DNA from: a virus
DNA length: 36,350 nt
Direction: 5' to 3' (one strand)
IMG/VR virus record: IMGVR_UViG_3300012008_000022
Span: 1 to 36,350 of that record
Position 1 is the stretch's first letter. Each line of letters begins with the position of its first letter. Positions 30,614-36,112 of this stretch are shown here, one piece after another. Both the position numbers and the translations under genes were made by a program. The notes under the pieces were generated by a model. That model was not told where the DNA came from and searched no databases. It worked only from the letters and a program-made list of their open reading frames with translations.

Positions 30614-32252
30614 TGATGGACTTTGCTTCCTTTAACATATGTTCTCTCGCGTCGTGTTGAGCCACTAGGGCCTCCCACTTTCGCGTGAGAGGGGACTTGT
30701 TTGAGTTTACTGATGGACCGAAGGTCATACCTTGACCGGCGTATATTTGTTGCATGTCATTGAACTGAAACGCCTGCTGGTCCGTGGTCAAGTAGTCTTT
30801 TGCTACCCAAGCACAGTACACTTGTGCCATGAGACGGTCGGTTCTCTTTCCGCCATCTTTGAGTTTGTAGGATAGGAGTTGAGCCTTGAGTCCGGGGATG
30901 TTTGGACAAGACCACAGTTTGTTGTTTAGGAAATGCCTAAAGTTGGCTAGTGCGTCGGCTTTTTGCTGCGAGGTGCCGCCCTTTTGGGTTTGACCGCCGA
31001 ACTTGACCGGGACGTACCACCCTTGGGCTGCGACCGTTTGGTGTTCGAATTCCACTCCGAGAGGACCCTGCGCGTCGAAGCCGACTTGGCAGGAGAACTC
31101 TTGGATGAGGATTTCGCAGAACGCGATGACGGTACCAACTGGTGTACCCCTCGGAAAAACCTTTTCCAGAATGACAAGGTGGGGAACTTCTGTGATGTCC
31201 CAGAGGGTGACGACTGAGAAGTCAGCCGTGGACCCTTCTGATACAGCAATATCAACCCCGGCACAGTAGGTTCGGCCTTTTTGGGGTTTGCCCCCGTACT
31301 CTGCGATGTTCGACGGCTCTTTGCCGTCTTGGAAGCATTCATTCACTCTCTCCGATATGAAGTATGCGTCTGGGGGTTCTACGAACTGTCCAGCAAGCAC
31401 CTGCTCGCGTACGCGTTCGTCTAGGTTACGGCGAATCTTCTCTACCTGCTCGCCAGATAGGTAGACGTTCTCTCTGATGTGCCCAGTACGTGCCCACCAG
31501 TCGGGGTCGCCCTGTTGCCCGCGCTTTAGGAATTCTAGAAGTTCGTAGGAGTCCATTAGGGGCGTAGAACCGAGCAGAATCTTCATGTTTGGGGCACGAA
31601 CACCACGGGCGAGCATGACCTCGTTGACTATATAGTCCAAGTGGTCCTCTAGACGGGCCTCATCGTAGATGATGAGGTTGGTAGCCCAGCCTTCGATGCT
31701 GGACGCCTTACCCTCGGCTGATTCGAAGCGAATCGTCGCCTTATTGTGGGTCCAGCGGAACGCTAAATGATTATCCGGTCGCGTGGTGAACGGCACCAGA
31801 CGAGACTTAAGAAGAAACTTGTGGTCCTCGCCGTCCCAGTGTTGCCCCGCATGACGGTCATTACGAATGGCCTCTATCTCTTGGTGAATAAGGAGCGCGT
31901 GCTTCATCTCCGGGCCAAGGGCTACAGCAAGGTAGTTCTTCCAGTAGTAGGGCGCCCACGCCTCAGTGTATGTGGCCCAGAGAAGCAGGAGAGCGTAGAA
32001 TAGAGTCTTCCCCCATCCGTTCGCAGCCGCTAGGACCCCGAAGTCCTTTTCGTTCATCAAGTTGAGAACGTCAATCTGACCGGGGTGGGCGCGAACTCCT
32101 ACAAGGTACTCGCAGAAGTGGGGGAAGTTTCCAACGGAGAGTTGAGAGTGGTACAGGAGCAACTTGTCGGCTTCTGTCAGCCTACTAACTGCTCGGGAGG
32201 CTACTAAGTCCTTACTGTACTCTCGGGGCGCTTCGTTCCTTAATCTTGCCAA
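30603..32252 (-). CDS. terL: Large terminase subunit
   Basis: The start taken is TTG 32252, which overlaps the small-subunit candidate by 41 bases; no strong ribosome binding site is seen. ATPase motifs: Walker A AAANGWGKT (75-83) and Walker B LIIYDEA (193-199), with a LGSTPL coupling motif (227-232). The RNase H-like nuclease has GVDIAVSEGSTADFSV (332-347) and GFDAQGPLG (391-399). It packages and cuts DNA with the portal encoded just downstream. Confidence 0.9.
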   Translation of the reverse strand: MARLRNEAPREYSKDLVASRAVSRLTEADKLLLYHSQLSVGNFPHFCEYLVGVRAHPGQIDVLNLMNEKDFGVLAAANGWGKTLFYALLLLWATYTEAWAPYYWKNYLAVALGPEMKHALLIHQEIEAIRNDRHAGQHWDGEDHKFLLKSRLVPFTTRPDNHLAFRWTHNKATIRFESAEGKASSIEGWATNLIIYDEARLEDHLDYIVNEVMLARGVRAPNMKILLGSTPLMDSYELLEFLKRGQQGDPDWWARTGHIRENVYLSGEQVEKIRRNLDERVREQVLAGQFVEPPDAYFISERVNECFQDGKEPSNIAEYGGKPQKGRTYCAGVDIAVSEGSTADFSVVTLWDITEVPHLVILEKVFPRGTPVGTVIAFCEILIQEFSCQVGFDAQGPLGVEFEHQTVAAQGWYVPVKFGGQTQKGGTSQQKADALANFRHFLNNKLWSCPNIPGLKAQLLSYKLKDGGKRTDRLMAQVYCAWVAKDYLTTDQQAFQFNDMQQIYAGQGMTFGPSVNSNKSPLTRKWEALVAQHDAREHMLKEAKSISGD

Positions 32253-32652
32253 GTTGAGCCAATATGTCGTCTGCCTCTCCGCGCTTATCGGCCCCCTCTT
32301 CGGCCTTCATAGCCTGAACAATGAAGGGGATGAGGTCACGCGCTTTAACCTCGTCGGGAGAGTTCTGGAGTTTGCTGTATAAAACACGAATGGCGAGGTC
32401 CCGTACATCCTGTAAGGGAGGTACGTCCTCGCCAATCTCTATGGGATTCTTGCGTGGCCGTCCACGGGCGCGTGGAGAAAGGCCGAGGCAACCGAGGGAG
32501 TGCCTTGAAAGGGCGTACCGCTCGATTGGAGACTCATTGTGCTCGATGAGGTACGTTCGGATTGTTCCGTACGTCCCGCTCGGGCTCTTGAGTAAGTCGT
32601 TAATGTCCTCAATTAGTGGATGACTGTCTAACGGACAGGTCTTAGCGGCCAC
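32212..32652 (-). CDS. Putative small terminase subunit with AT-hook
   Basis: I place the start at GTG 32652, overlapping the upstream stop by 11 bases. A longer in-frame start at 32745 would overlap by 104 bases. The protein has a helical N terminus (DINDLLKSPSGTYGTIRTYL), a basic SPRARGRPRKNP that matches an AT-hook core (RGRP), and an acidic helical C terminus. Position before the large terminase and DNA-binding features suggest TerS. Confidence 0.55.
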   Translation of the reverse strand: MAAKTCPLDSHPLIEDINDLLKSPSGTYGTIRTYLIEHNESPIERYALSRHSLGCLGLSPRARGRPRKNPIEIGEDVPPLQDVRDLAIRVLYSKLQNSPDEVKARDLIPFIVQAMKAEEGADKRGEADDILAQLGKIKERSAPRVQ

Positions 32653-32974
32653 GGGCCGCTGCGTTCTTAGGGAACGCTGAACTTGAGGCCGGATTACGAG
32701 TGGTCTTGGAGCCGCCTGCTCCGTATGACTTACCATCACCCGCATAGTCGGAACCGACTGCTACTTTAGGATGACGACCGGGACTTAACTGCTTCGCTCC
32801 GGTGTTCTTGCTGCTAGAAGGGAAGTTCGAAGGGTTGGGTAGGCTACGCGCTTTGGTTGGAGCGGCCTTGCCACCCGTCTTGCCCCCGGTCATCCCATTG
32901 CGGGAGCCCTTCGACGTGACTTGCTGGACGCCGGGGTTTTTACTAGCCCCCTGTGTTTTGATTCCTAGTGCCAA
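32642..32974 (-). CDS. Basic low-complexity protein, 110 aa
   Basis: TTG 32974 follows GAGGAA with good spacing. The sequence is Gly/Ser/Lys-rich and probably disordered (GMTGGKTGGKAAPTKARS, GDGKSYGAGGSKTTRN) with about 20 Lys/Arg. It may bind DNA in packaging, or be a structural peptide. Not recognised. Confidence 0.55.
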   Translation of the reverse strand: MALGIKTQGASKNPGVQQVTSKGSRNGMTGGKTGGKAAPTKARSLPNPSNFPSSSKNTGAKQLSPGRHPKVAVGSDYAGDGKSYGAGGSKTTRNPASSSAFPKNAAARGR

Positions 32975-33365
32975 CGGTGTTTCCTCTCAATAGGGCGGTT
33001 GCGTAGTTGTCACAACCGCGCTCGTTTGTTGGTAGTCCACGAAGATGCTGGACGTGGTGTCCTAGTTCATGGGCAAAAGTGAACAAATCGACATTGAACT
33101 TCTTAGTTCGGTCTTTAAAGTCGAACTTTCGACAGGGAGAAGAATCCACCCATACACGAATACGGTTCTCGATGCCCAAGTAGTCGCCAATGGTAGCCTT
33201 GCCTTTACCGATTCCGAAGATGCGTTGGGATTCCGCTGGCGGATTGTATCCTACCCCGTAGCCGTACACCAAGAGGGTGCCGTCGAAGCCCGCCTTCTTT
33301 GCTAGGAGGCGCCAGAGGCGCTCACCACCGGGTAATCTCTCAGAGCAATGTCTAACGATTTTCAT
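32943..33365 (-). CDS. Zincin-type metallopeptidase, HExxH
   Basis: ATG 33365 is taken; GTG 33383 is possible. The clear motif is FAHELGHHVQHLRGLP with H99, E100 and H103, followed by NERGCDNYA, where E115 could be the third ligand. The N-terminal half (LLVYGYGVGYNPPAESQ, RIRVWVDSSP) is unrecognised. A zinc peptidase between an HNH gene and the terminase could process virion or host proteins. The target is unknown. Confidence 0.7.
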   Translation of the reverse strand: MKIVRHCSERLPGGERLWRLLAKKAGFDGTLLVYGYGVGYNPPAESQRIFGIGKGKATIGDYLGIENRIRVWVDSSPCRKFDFKDRTKKFNVDLFTFAHELGHHVQHLRGLPTNERGCDNYATALLRGNTVGTRNQNTGG

Positions 33366-33750
33366 AGCACGTACAACTTTCACAGTGTCTCTGTTCTCTT
33401 GCACGTTGCCCGGATGGTTGCTGGATAACCCAAAGTTCCAAGTTATCCGGCCTGTTGTCCGTTCTGTCTCCGTTCTTGTGGTGAACAGTCTCGCCGGGTT
33501 GGAGTGGCCTTCCAAGTATCTGTTCCATCACAAGGCGGTGTTCCGGAATGTACTTTCCGGGGGCTACCCAGACTCGCCTGTAGCCCTTGTATCCTTTGTC
33601 CTGAACCCCTCCTTTCCATTTCGGATTGTTAGACCCAACTTGGTAGGACACGGAGCAGGACTCGGTACAAAACTGCTGGCCCCTATTCCACGGTCGGAAC
33701 TTGGCGTCGCAGTTAGTACACTCTTTATATGCCCTCATTCGGACACTCAT
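33352..33750 (-). CDS. HNH endonuclease with N-terminal zinc finger
   Basis: ATG 33750 follows AGAGGTAAC. The N terminus holds CTNCDAKF and FCTESC, a four-Cys zinc site. The catalytic part is EHRLVMEQILGRPLQPGETVHHKNGDRTDNRPDN, with the HH (90-91) and N103 of the HNH_3 fold. HNH genes beside a terminase can be required for packaging, or can be homing elements; the zinc finger plus HNH_3 arrangement is common in homing types. Confidence 0.8.
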   Translation of the reverse strand: MSVRMRAYKECTNCDAKFRPWNRGQQFCTESCSVSYQVGSNNPKWKGGVQDKGYKGYRRVWVAPGKYIPEHRLVMEQILGRPLQPGETVHHKNGDRTDNRPDNLELWVIQQPSGQRAREQRHCESCTCYENR

Positions 33751-33847
33751 AGAATGTTACCTCTTGTAGTTTACTGTTGCAGCGAGGGGAGATGAGCCCC
33801 TTTACGATGGCTTATGAGGCCACGTCAGTTACCGAACTTCGCTGCGG
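33751..33847. other. Spacer between HNH gene and tRNA array
   Basis: Ninety-seven bases without a gene. A small hairpin (AGGGG at 33785-33789 with CCCCT at 33797-33801, loop of 7) lies in the centre. No convincing -35/-10 pair is visible, so whether the virion operon has its own promoter here or is continued from the tRNA transcript is unclear. Confidence 0.4.
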
Positions 33848-33920
33848 TGCCCCTTACAGGATTCGGACCTGTACTGAGAAGGTTTTAAATCTTCCGCCTC
33901 TGCCGTTGGGCTAAAAGGGC
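33848..33920 (-). tRNA. tRNA-Leu(UAA), short variable loop
   Basis: 7-bp acceptor GCCCTTT/AAGGGGC, D-stem GCC/GGC, anticodon loop TTTAAAA (UAA), T-stem ACAGG/CCTGT, A73. The T-loop is TCCGAAT, giving C55, and A31 faces C39. The variable region is 5 nt, unlike the long arm of bacterial Leu tRNA. No encoded CCA. Confidence 0.8.
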
Positions 33921-33978
33921 TAGTGCCGCGTATTTACCACGGCCCTGTTGGGTTCCCGCTCGCGCAAGGACCCCACGG
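33921..33978 (-). other. Spacer between Leu tRNAs
   Basis: Fifty-eight bases with partial GGGTTCC/GGACCCC pairing around a GC-rich loop. It does not fold as a tRNA. It may be a processing spacer or a decayed tRNA. Confidence 0.25.
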
Positions 33979-34051
33979 TACCTTCCGAGGGATTCGGACC
34001 CTCACTATACAGGTTTTGAATCTGTTGCCTCGACCGTTGGGCTAGGAAGGC
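33979..34051 (-). tRNA. tRNA-Leu(CAA), short variable loop
   Basis: Acceptor GCCTTCC/GGAAGGT (G1-U72 wobble), D-stem GCC/GGC, loop TTCAAAA (CAA), T-stem GAGGG/CCCTC, A73. T-loop TCCGAAT (C55), A31-C39 mismatch and a 5-nt variable region repeat the oddities of the UAA isoacceptor. Confidence 0.8.
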
Positions 34052-34055
34052 TCAG

Positions 34056-34128
34056 TAAGCCATATGGGATTCGGACCCATGACACGCGGGTTAAAAGTCC
34101 GCTGTTCTTACCGCTGAACTAATGGCCT
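34056..34128 (-). tRNA. tRNA-Lys(UUU)
   Basis: Acceptor AGGCCAT/ATGGCTT, D-stem GTTC/GAAC, anticodon stem GCGGA/CCCGC with A31-C39 mismatch, loop CTTTTAA, T-stem ATGGG/CCCAT, T-loop TCCGAAT (C55), A73. Only 4 bases separate it from the preceding tRNA. Confidence 0.88.
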
Positions 34129-34129
34129 G

Positions 34130-34202
34130 CGACCCATAGGGGACTCGGACCCCTTTTCTCCTGACTGACAATCAGGCATCTTAACCCGCTGACTCATGGG
34201 CC
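34130..34202 (-). tRNA. tRNA-Asp(GUC)
   Basis: Acceptor GGCCCAT/ATGGGTC, anticodon stem CCTGA/TCAGG, loop TTGTCAG, T-stem AGGGG/CCCCT, T-loop TCCGAGT (C55). G73 fits Asp identity. Position 8 reads G instead of U, and the D-stem is 3 bp. Confidence 0.85.
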
Positions 34203-34208
34203 GTGCTG

Positions 34209-34279
34209 CACGTACGGAGGGAATCGGACCCTCAATAAGAGATTTGGAGTTTCCTGTGTTACCGTTACACTACGCACGC
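34209..34279 (-). tRNA. tRNA-Trp(CCA)
   Basis: Acceptor GCGTGCG/CGTACGT, D-stem GTGT/ACAC, loop CTCCAAA, T-stem GAGGG/CCCTC, T-loop TCCGATT (C55), G73 as in bacterial Trp. The anticodon stem GGAAA/TCTCT has an A30-C40 mismatch. Confidence 0.85.
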
Positions 34280-34281
34280 TG

Positions 34282-34354
34282 TAAGCGAGATGGGATTCGA
34301 ACCCACGTCCACGGAGGTTAAGAGTCTCCTGCACAACCGCTGTGCGACTCGCCT
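34282..34354 (-). tRNA. tRNA-Lys(CUU)
   Basis: Acceptor AGGCGAG/CTCGCTT, D-stem GCAC/GTGC, loop CTCTTAA, T-stem GTGGG/CCCAT, canonical T-loop TTCGAAT. The anticodon stem GGAGA/CCTCC has A31-C39. With tRNA-Lys(UUU) it covers both Lys codons separately. Confidence 0.87.
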
Positions 34355-34355
34355 G

Positions 34356-34426
34356 AGGCATCTGGGGGAATCGGACCCCCGACTTCTGCTTTGCAGGCAG
34401 AGGTCTTACCACTTGACGAAGATGCC
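34356..34426 (-). tRNA. tRNA-Cys(GCA)
   Basis: Perfect acceptor GGCATCT/AGATGCC with U73 (Cys identity), anticodon stem TCTGC/GCAGA, loop CTGCAAA, T-stem GGGGG/CCCCC. The T-loop TCCGATT again has C55 although every other element is canonical. Confidence 0.92.
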
Positions 34427-34433
34427 GTAACTG

Positions 34434-34507
34434 TAGCCCACAAGGGATTCGAACCCTTAAAATCGCGCTTCTAAGGCGCGCACGTCTGCCAATTGCGTCA
34501 ATGGGCC
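34434..34507 (-). tRNA. tRNA-Leu(UAG), short variable loop
   Basis: Acceptor GGCCCAT/GTGGGCT, Leu-like D-loop (AATTGGCAGA), anticodon stem CGCGC/GCGCG, loop CTTAGAA, 5-nt variable region ATTTT, T-stem AAGGG/CCCTT, canonical TTCGAAT, A73. It is the third Leu tRNA here without a long variable arm. Confidence 0.87.
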
Positions 34508-34582
34508 AAGTAGTGGCTGCCTATCCGTCTAGAAACTTTGGCACTTCTCGTCCGGACCTCATGAGGGCCACTGGAACCACTG
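34508..34582 (-). ncRNA. Structured inter-tRNA element, possibly a degenerate tRNA
   Basis: AGTGGC and GCCACT pair across about 60 bases, enclosing the perfect palindrome CCTCATGAGG and a GTGCCAA segment that could be the remains of a Gly(GCC) anticodon loop. No T-arm is recognisable. Either a decayed tRNA or a small structured RNA. Confidence 0.3.
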
Positions 34583-34654
34583 TATCTGCCTCAGGAATCG
34601 AACCTGATACGCTCGGGGCTTCACGCCGACGTTCTACCACTGAACTAGACAGAT
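34583..34654 (-). tRNA. tRNA-Phe(GAA)
   Basis: Acceptor ATCTGTC/GGCAGAT, D-stem GTTC/GAAC, loop GTGAAGC, T-stem TCAGG/CCTGA, canonical T-loop TTCGATT, A73. The anticodon stem TCGGC/CCCGA has a C31-C39 clash, G32 could pair with C38, and G37 is unusual for Phe. Confidence 0.78.
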
Positions 34655-34658
34655 GCGG

Positions 34659-34731
34659 AGCCGAGTGAGAGGGTCGAACTCTCCGGTGGGACGCTACAAG
34701 TGTCCTGCACCACCATCGGTGCTTACCCGGC
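34659..34731 (-). tRNA. tRNA-Thr(UGU)
   Basis: Acceptor GCCGGGT/ACTCGGC, D-stem GCAC/GTGC, loop CTTGTAG, T-stem GAGAG/CTCTC, canonical T-loop TTCGACC. The anticodon stem GGACA/CGTCC has A31-C39, and position 8 is A. The 3' end of the neighbouring HNH gene overlaps its 5' half. Confidence 0.85.
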
Positions 34732-34999
34732 GTTTATGAGTGCGCTCGCGGTGGCAATTGGAACATACCACGTCGCATTTGTCAATCTCTCTACGTATCT
34801 TGTCTAAGTTCCAACTCATCATCTTTGATACAGACGTAAGTTTGTTGCCTCGGTGGTCGAAATCCATGATGTACGGAGGGTATTTCGTACCACAGTCAGA
34901 ACATGGAATGGACTTCGCCTCATCGGTGAGGGCACGCCTCTCAGCGTATCGAACCCTCTGGTACTTATCGTGAGTCTGCTTATACTCAAGTGGGTATAT
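34694..34999 (-). CDS. HNH endonuclease inside the tRNA array, no canonical start
   Basis: A frame closed by TAG 34696-34694 encodes CSDCGTKYPPYIMDFDHRG and, after a helical stretch, CDVVCSNCHRERTHKRR, the two-knuckle HNH-type zinc nuclease pattern. No in-frame ATG, GTG or TTG exists early enough. AGGAG (35011-35007 on the minus strand) stands 7 bases before an ATA at 34999, giving 101 aa. Its end overlaps tRNA-Thr by 38 bases. It is probably a homing-type insertion, either using AUA or having lost its start. Confidence 0.6.
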   Translation of the reverse strand: MYPLEYKQTHDKYQRVRYAERRALTDEAKSIPCSDCGTKYPPYIMDFDHRGNKLTSVSKMMSWNLDKIRREIDKCDVVCSNCHRERTHKRRVSTDGGAGHL

Positions 35000-35012
35000 T
35001 GCTTTACTCCTG

Positions 35013-35083
35013 TACTCTACGGCGGTACTGACCCGCCTTCATCTGCTTGAAAGGCAGACGGCTTACCTTTGGCCTAGTAGAGC
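35013..35083 (-). tRNA. tRNA-Glu(UUC)
   Basis: Acceptor GCTCTAC/GTAGAGT, D-stem GGC/GCC, anticodon stem TCTGC/GCAGA, loop CTTTCAA, T-stem GGCGG/CCGCC. The T-loop reads GTCAGTA: U55 and C56 are kept but 54 is G and A58 is absent. Discriminator A. Confidence 0.82.
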
Positions 35084-35152
35084 GGTAGCCCTGATACACA
35101 CACCAGCCTCAGGGTAGGCTTTATCGAATTATCAGGTCGTTTAGTGTGCTTG
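35084..35152 (-). other. Spacer with terminal GTGTGT/ACACAC pairing
   Basis: About 70 bases between the two Glu tRNAs. The ends pair (ACACAC with GTGTGT) around a GCCTACCCTGAGGC hairpin. It cannot be folded as a tRNA. Possibly a processing element or a decayed tRNA. Confidence 0.25.
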
Positions 35153-35226
35153 TACTCTACGTGGGACTCGGACCCACTATCTCTTCCTTGAGAGGGAAGT
35201 GCCTCAAACCGTTTGGCCTGTAGAGC
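35153..35226 (-). tRNA. tRNA-Glu(CUC)
   Basis: Acceptor GCTCTAC/GTAGAGT (same as the UUC isoacceptor), anticodon stem CTTCC/GGAAG, loop CTCTCAA, T-stem GTGGG/CCCAC, T-loop TCCGAGT (C55). Position 8 is A. D-stem GCC/GGC. Confidence 0.87.
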
Positions 35227-35315
35227 AATTGGGGGTTATCAGTCCCCCGCGCTATCTACTTGACGGCATCATCGGTTTCCCGATTTAACCATTAGCCGTC
35301 TTTTGCTTCACGCTG
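35227..35315 (-). ncRNA. Structured RNA with GNRA hairpin between tRNAs
   Basis: On the minus strand, GACGGC/GCCGTC (35300-35295 with 35267-35262) closes a region containing a perfect ATCGG-GAAA-CCGAT hairpin (35284-35271). A second stem GGGGG/CCCCC (35248-35231) follows. There is no T-loop or anticodon loop. The GNRA tetraloop and nested stems suggest a real folded RNA. Confidence 0.45.
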
Positions 35316-35390
35316 TTATAGCGGGAGGGGTCGAACCTCCGATGACGAGTTTCAAAGACTCGCGCCCACACCGACACAGGCTACGCTACA
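35316..35390 (-). tRNA. tRNA-Gln(UUG)
   Basis: Acceptor TGTAGCG/CGCTATA with the U1-A72 pair typical of Gln, anticodon stem CGAGT/ACTCG, loop CTTTGAA, T-stem GGAGG/CCTCC, canonical T-loop TTCGACC. The D-loop is long (about 12 nt). Confidence 0.85.
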
Positions 35391-35391
35391 G

Positions 35392-35463
35392 TTAGCGGGG
35401 AAGGGGTCGGACCTTCGTATCACAGGTTCAGAGCCTATTGCCTTACCACTTGGCTACCCGCCA
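35392..35463 (-). tRNA. tRNA-Gln(CUG)
   Basis: Acceptor TGGCGGG/CCCGCTA (U1-A72), D-stem GCC/GGC, anticodon stem ATAGG/CCTGT, loop CTCTGAA, T-stem GAAGG/CCTTC, T-loop TCCGACC (C55). Confidence 0.88.
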
Positions 35464-35464
35464 G

Positions 35465-35536
35465 TATTCTCGCGGGGAATCGGACCCCGACATTGTGCGT
35501 ATCAGGCACATGCGCTAACCGTTACGCTACGAGAAC
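35465..35536 (-). tRNA. tRNA-Ile(GAU)
   Basis: Acceptor GTTCTCG/CGAGAAT, D-stem GCGT/GCGC, anticodon stem TGTGC/GCACA, loop CTGATAC, T-stem CGGGG/CCCCG, T-loop TCCGATT (C55), A73. Its D-arm is identical to that of the Ile(UAU) tRNA. Confidence 0.9.
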
Positions 35537-35538
35537 GG

Positions 35539-35610
35539 TGGACCATCAGAGAATCGGACTCTGACCTCCGCATTGCAAGTGCGGCGTGCTCCCATTAGCA
35601 CTAAAAGCCC
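35539..35610 (-). tRNA. tRNA-Ala(UGC)
   Basis: The acceptor GGGCTTT/ATGGTCC keeps the G3-U70 Ala identity pair but has a U6-U67 mismatch. D-stem GTGC/GCAC, anticodon stem CCGCA/TGCGG, loop CTTGCAA, T-stem CAGAG/CTCTG, T-loop TCCGATT (C55), A73. Confidence 0.86.
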
Positions 35611-35634
35611 ATGGCCGCAGAACGACTGCGACTG

Positions 35635-35707
35635 TCATCCCGCAGGGAATCGAACCCTGTCACTGGTGTATATAAGACACCTGCGCTAACCGTTACGCTA
35701 CGGGACT
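35635..35707 (-). tRNA. tRNA-Ile(UAU)
   Basis: Acceptor AGTCCCG/CGGGATG with an A1-G72 mismatch, D-stem GCGT/GCGC, anticodon stem GGTGT/ACACC, loop CTTATAT, T-stem CAGGG/CCCTG, canonical T-loop TTCGATT. It reads AUA directly; most bacteria use a lysidine-modified CAU tRNA instead. Confidence 0.87.
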
Positions 35708-35708
35708 G

Positions 35709-35784
35709 TCAGTGTGGCAGGATTCGAACCTGCGATATCATAGCCCCAAACTACGCGCCTTGAACCAAACTAGGCCACACACTG
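35709..35784 (-). tRNA. tRNA-Pro(UGG)
   Basis: Perfect acceptor CAGTGTG/CACACTG (C1-G72 as in Pro), D-stem GCCT/AGGC, anticodon stem CGTAG/CTATG, loop TTTGGGG with G37 typical for Pro, T-stem GCAGG/CCTGC, canonical T-loop TTCGAAT. Confidence 0.92.
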
Positions 35785-35790
35785 ATGCTG

Positions 35791-35863
35791 GGTGATGGGC
35801 GGGAGTCGCACCCGCTTAGTCGGATTCACAGTCCGAAGCCGCAACTACTTTGGCTTCCATCAC
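35791..35863 (-). tRNA. tRNA-His(GUG), atypical
   Basis: Perfect acceptor GTGATGG/CCATCAC with C73, anticodon stem TCGGA/TCCGA, loop CTGTGAA. Oddities: the base at -1 is T rather than the G needed for His identity, the D-loop lacks GG, the T-loop is TGCGACT (G55), and positions 8-9 are AA. Confidence 0.85.
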
Positions 35864-35865
35864 AG

Positions 35866-35937
35866 AACCCCCGACAGGAATCGAACCCGCGTTTCGTCGT
35901 TCGTAGCGACGTGTTAAATCCACTCAACTACGGGGGC
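35866..35937 (-). tRNA. tRNA-Arg(ACG)
   Basis: Acceptor GCCCCCG/CGGGGGT, D-stem GTT/AAC, anticodon stem CGTCG/CGACG, loop CTACGAA, T-stem GCGGG/CCTGT with wobbles, canonical T-loop TTCGATT. A34 needs deamination to inosine. Discriminator T, the same as the second Arg tRNA. Confidence 0.86.
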
Positions 35938-35943
35938 ATACGG

Positions 35944-36018
35944 TGGGCTACCGGGGAATCGGACCCCGCTGAACCATTTTGTAGGAATGGCGTCTAACGA
36001 CCAGCAGACTCGTAGCCT
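35944..36018 (-). tRNA. tRNA-Val(UAC), with C33 and A1-C72
   Basis: Acceptor AGGCTAC/GTAGCCC has an A1-C72 mismatch. D-stem GTCT/AGAC, anticodon stem CCATT/AATGG, loop CCTACAA with C in place of the universal U33, T-stem CGGGG/CCCCG, T-loop TCCGATT (C55). Position 8 is G. A73. Confidence 0.82.
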
Positions 36019-36019
36019 G

Positions 36020-36112
36020 AGGAAAGTAGAGGATTCGAACCCCTGTGGCAGCCTTTACGCCACCTATCCGTTTTCTAGACGGAGGCCCTAGACCAGACTA
36101 GGCGAACTTTCC
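36020..36112 (-). tRNA. tRNA-Ser(AGA), long variable arm
   Basis: Acceptor GGAAAGT/ACTTTCC, anticodon stem TCCGT/ACGGA, loop CTAGAAA, a real class II variable arm (GGTGGC...GCTGCC), T-stem AGGGG/CCTCT, canonical T-loop TTCGAAT. It shows that the array keeps class II structure for Ser but not Leu. The A34 anticodon is rare for bacterial Ser. Confidence 0.87.

Noticed and set aside
33277-33795. 172-aa plus-strand frame over the HNH and metallopeptidase genes
   Set aside because: The opposite strand carries two genes with recognisable catalytic motifs, and no motif is seen on this strand.
34740-35050. Plus-strand frames within the tRNA array
   Set aside because: They are antisense to the HNH domain on the minus strand and overlap tRNA genes.
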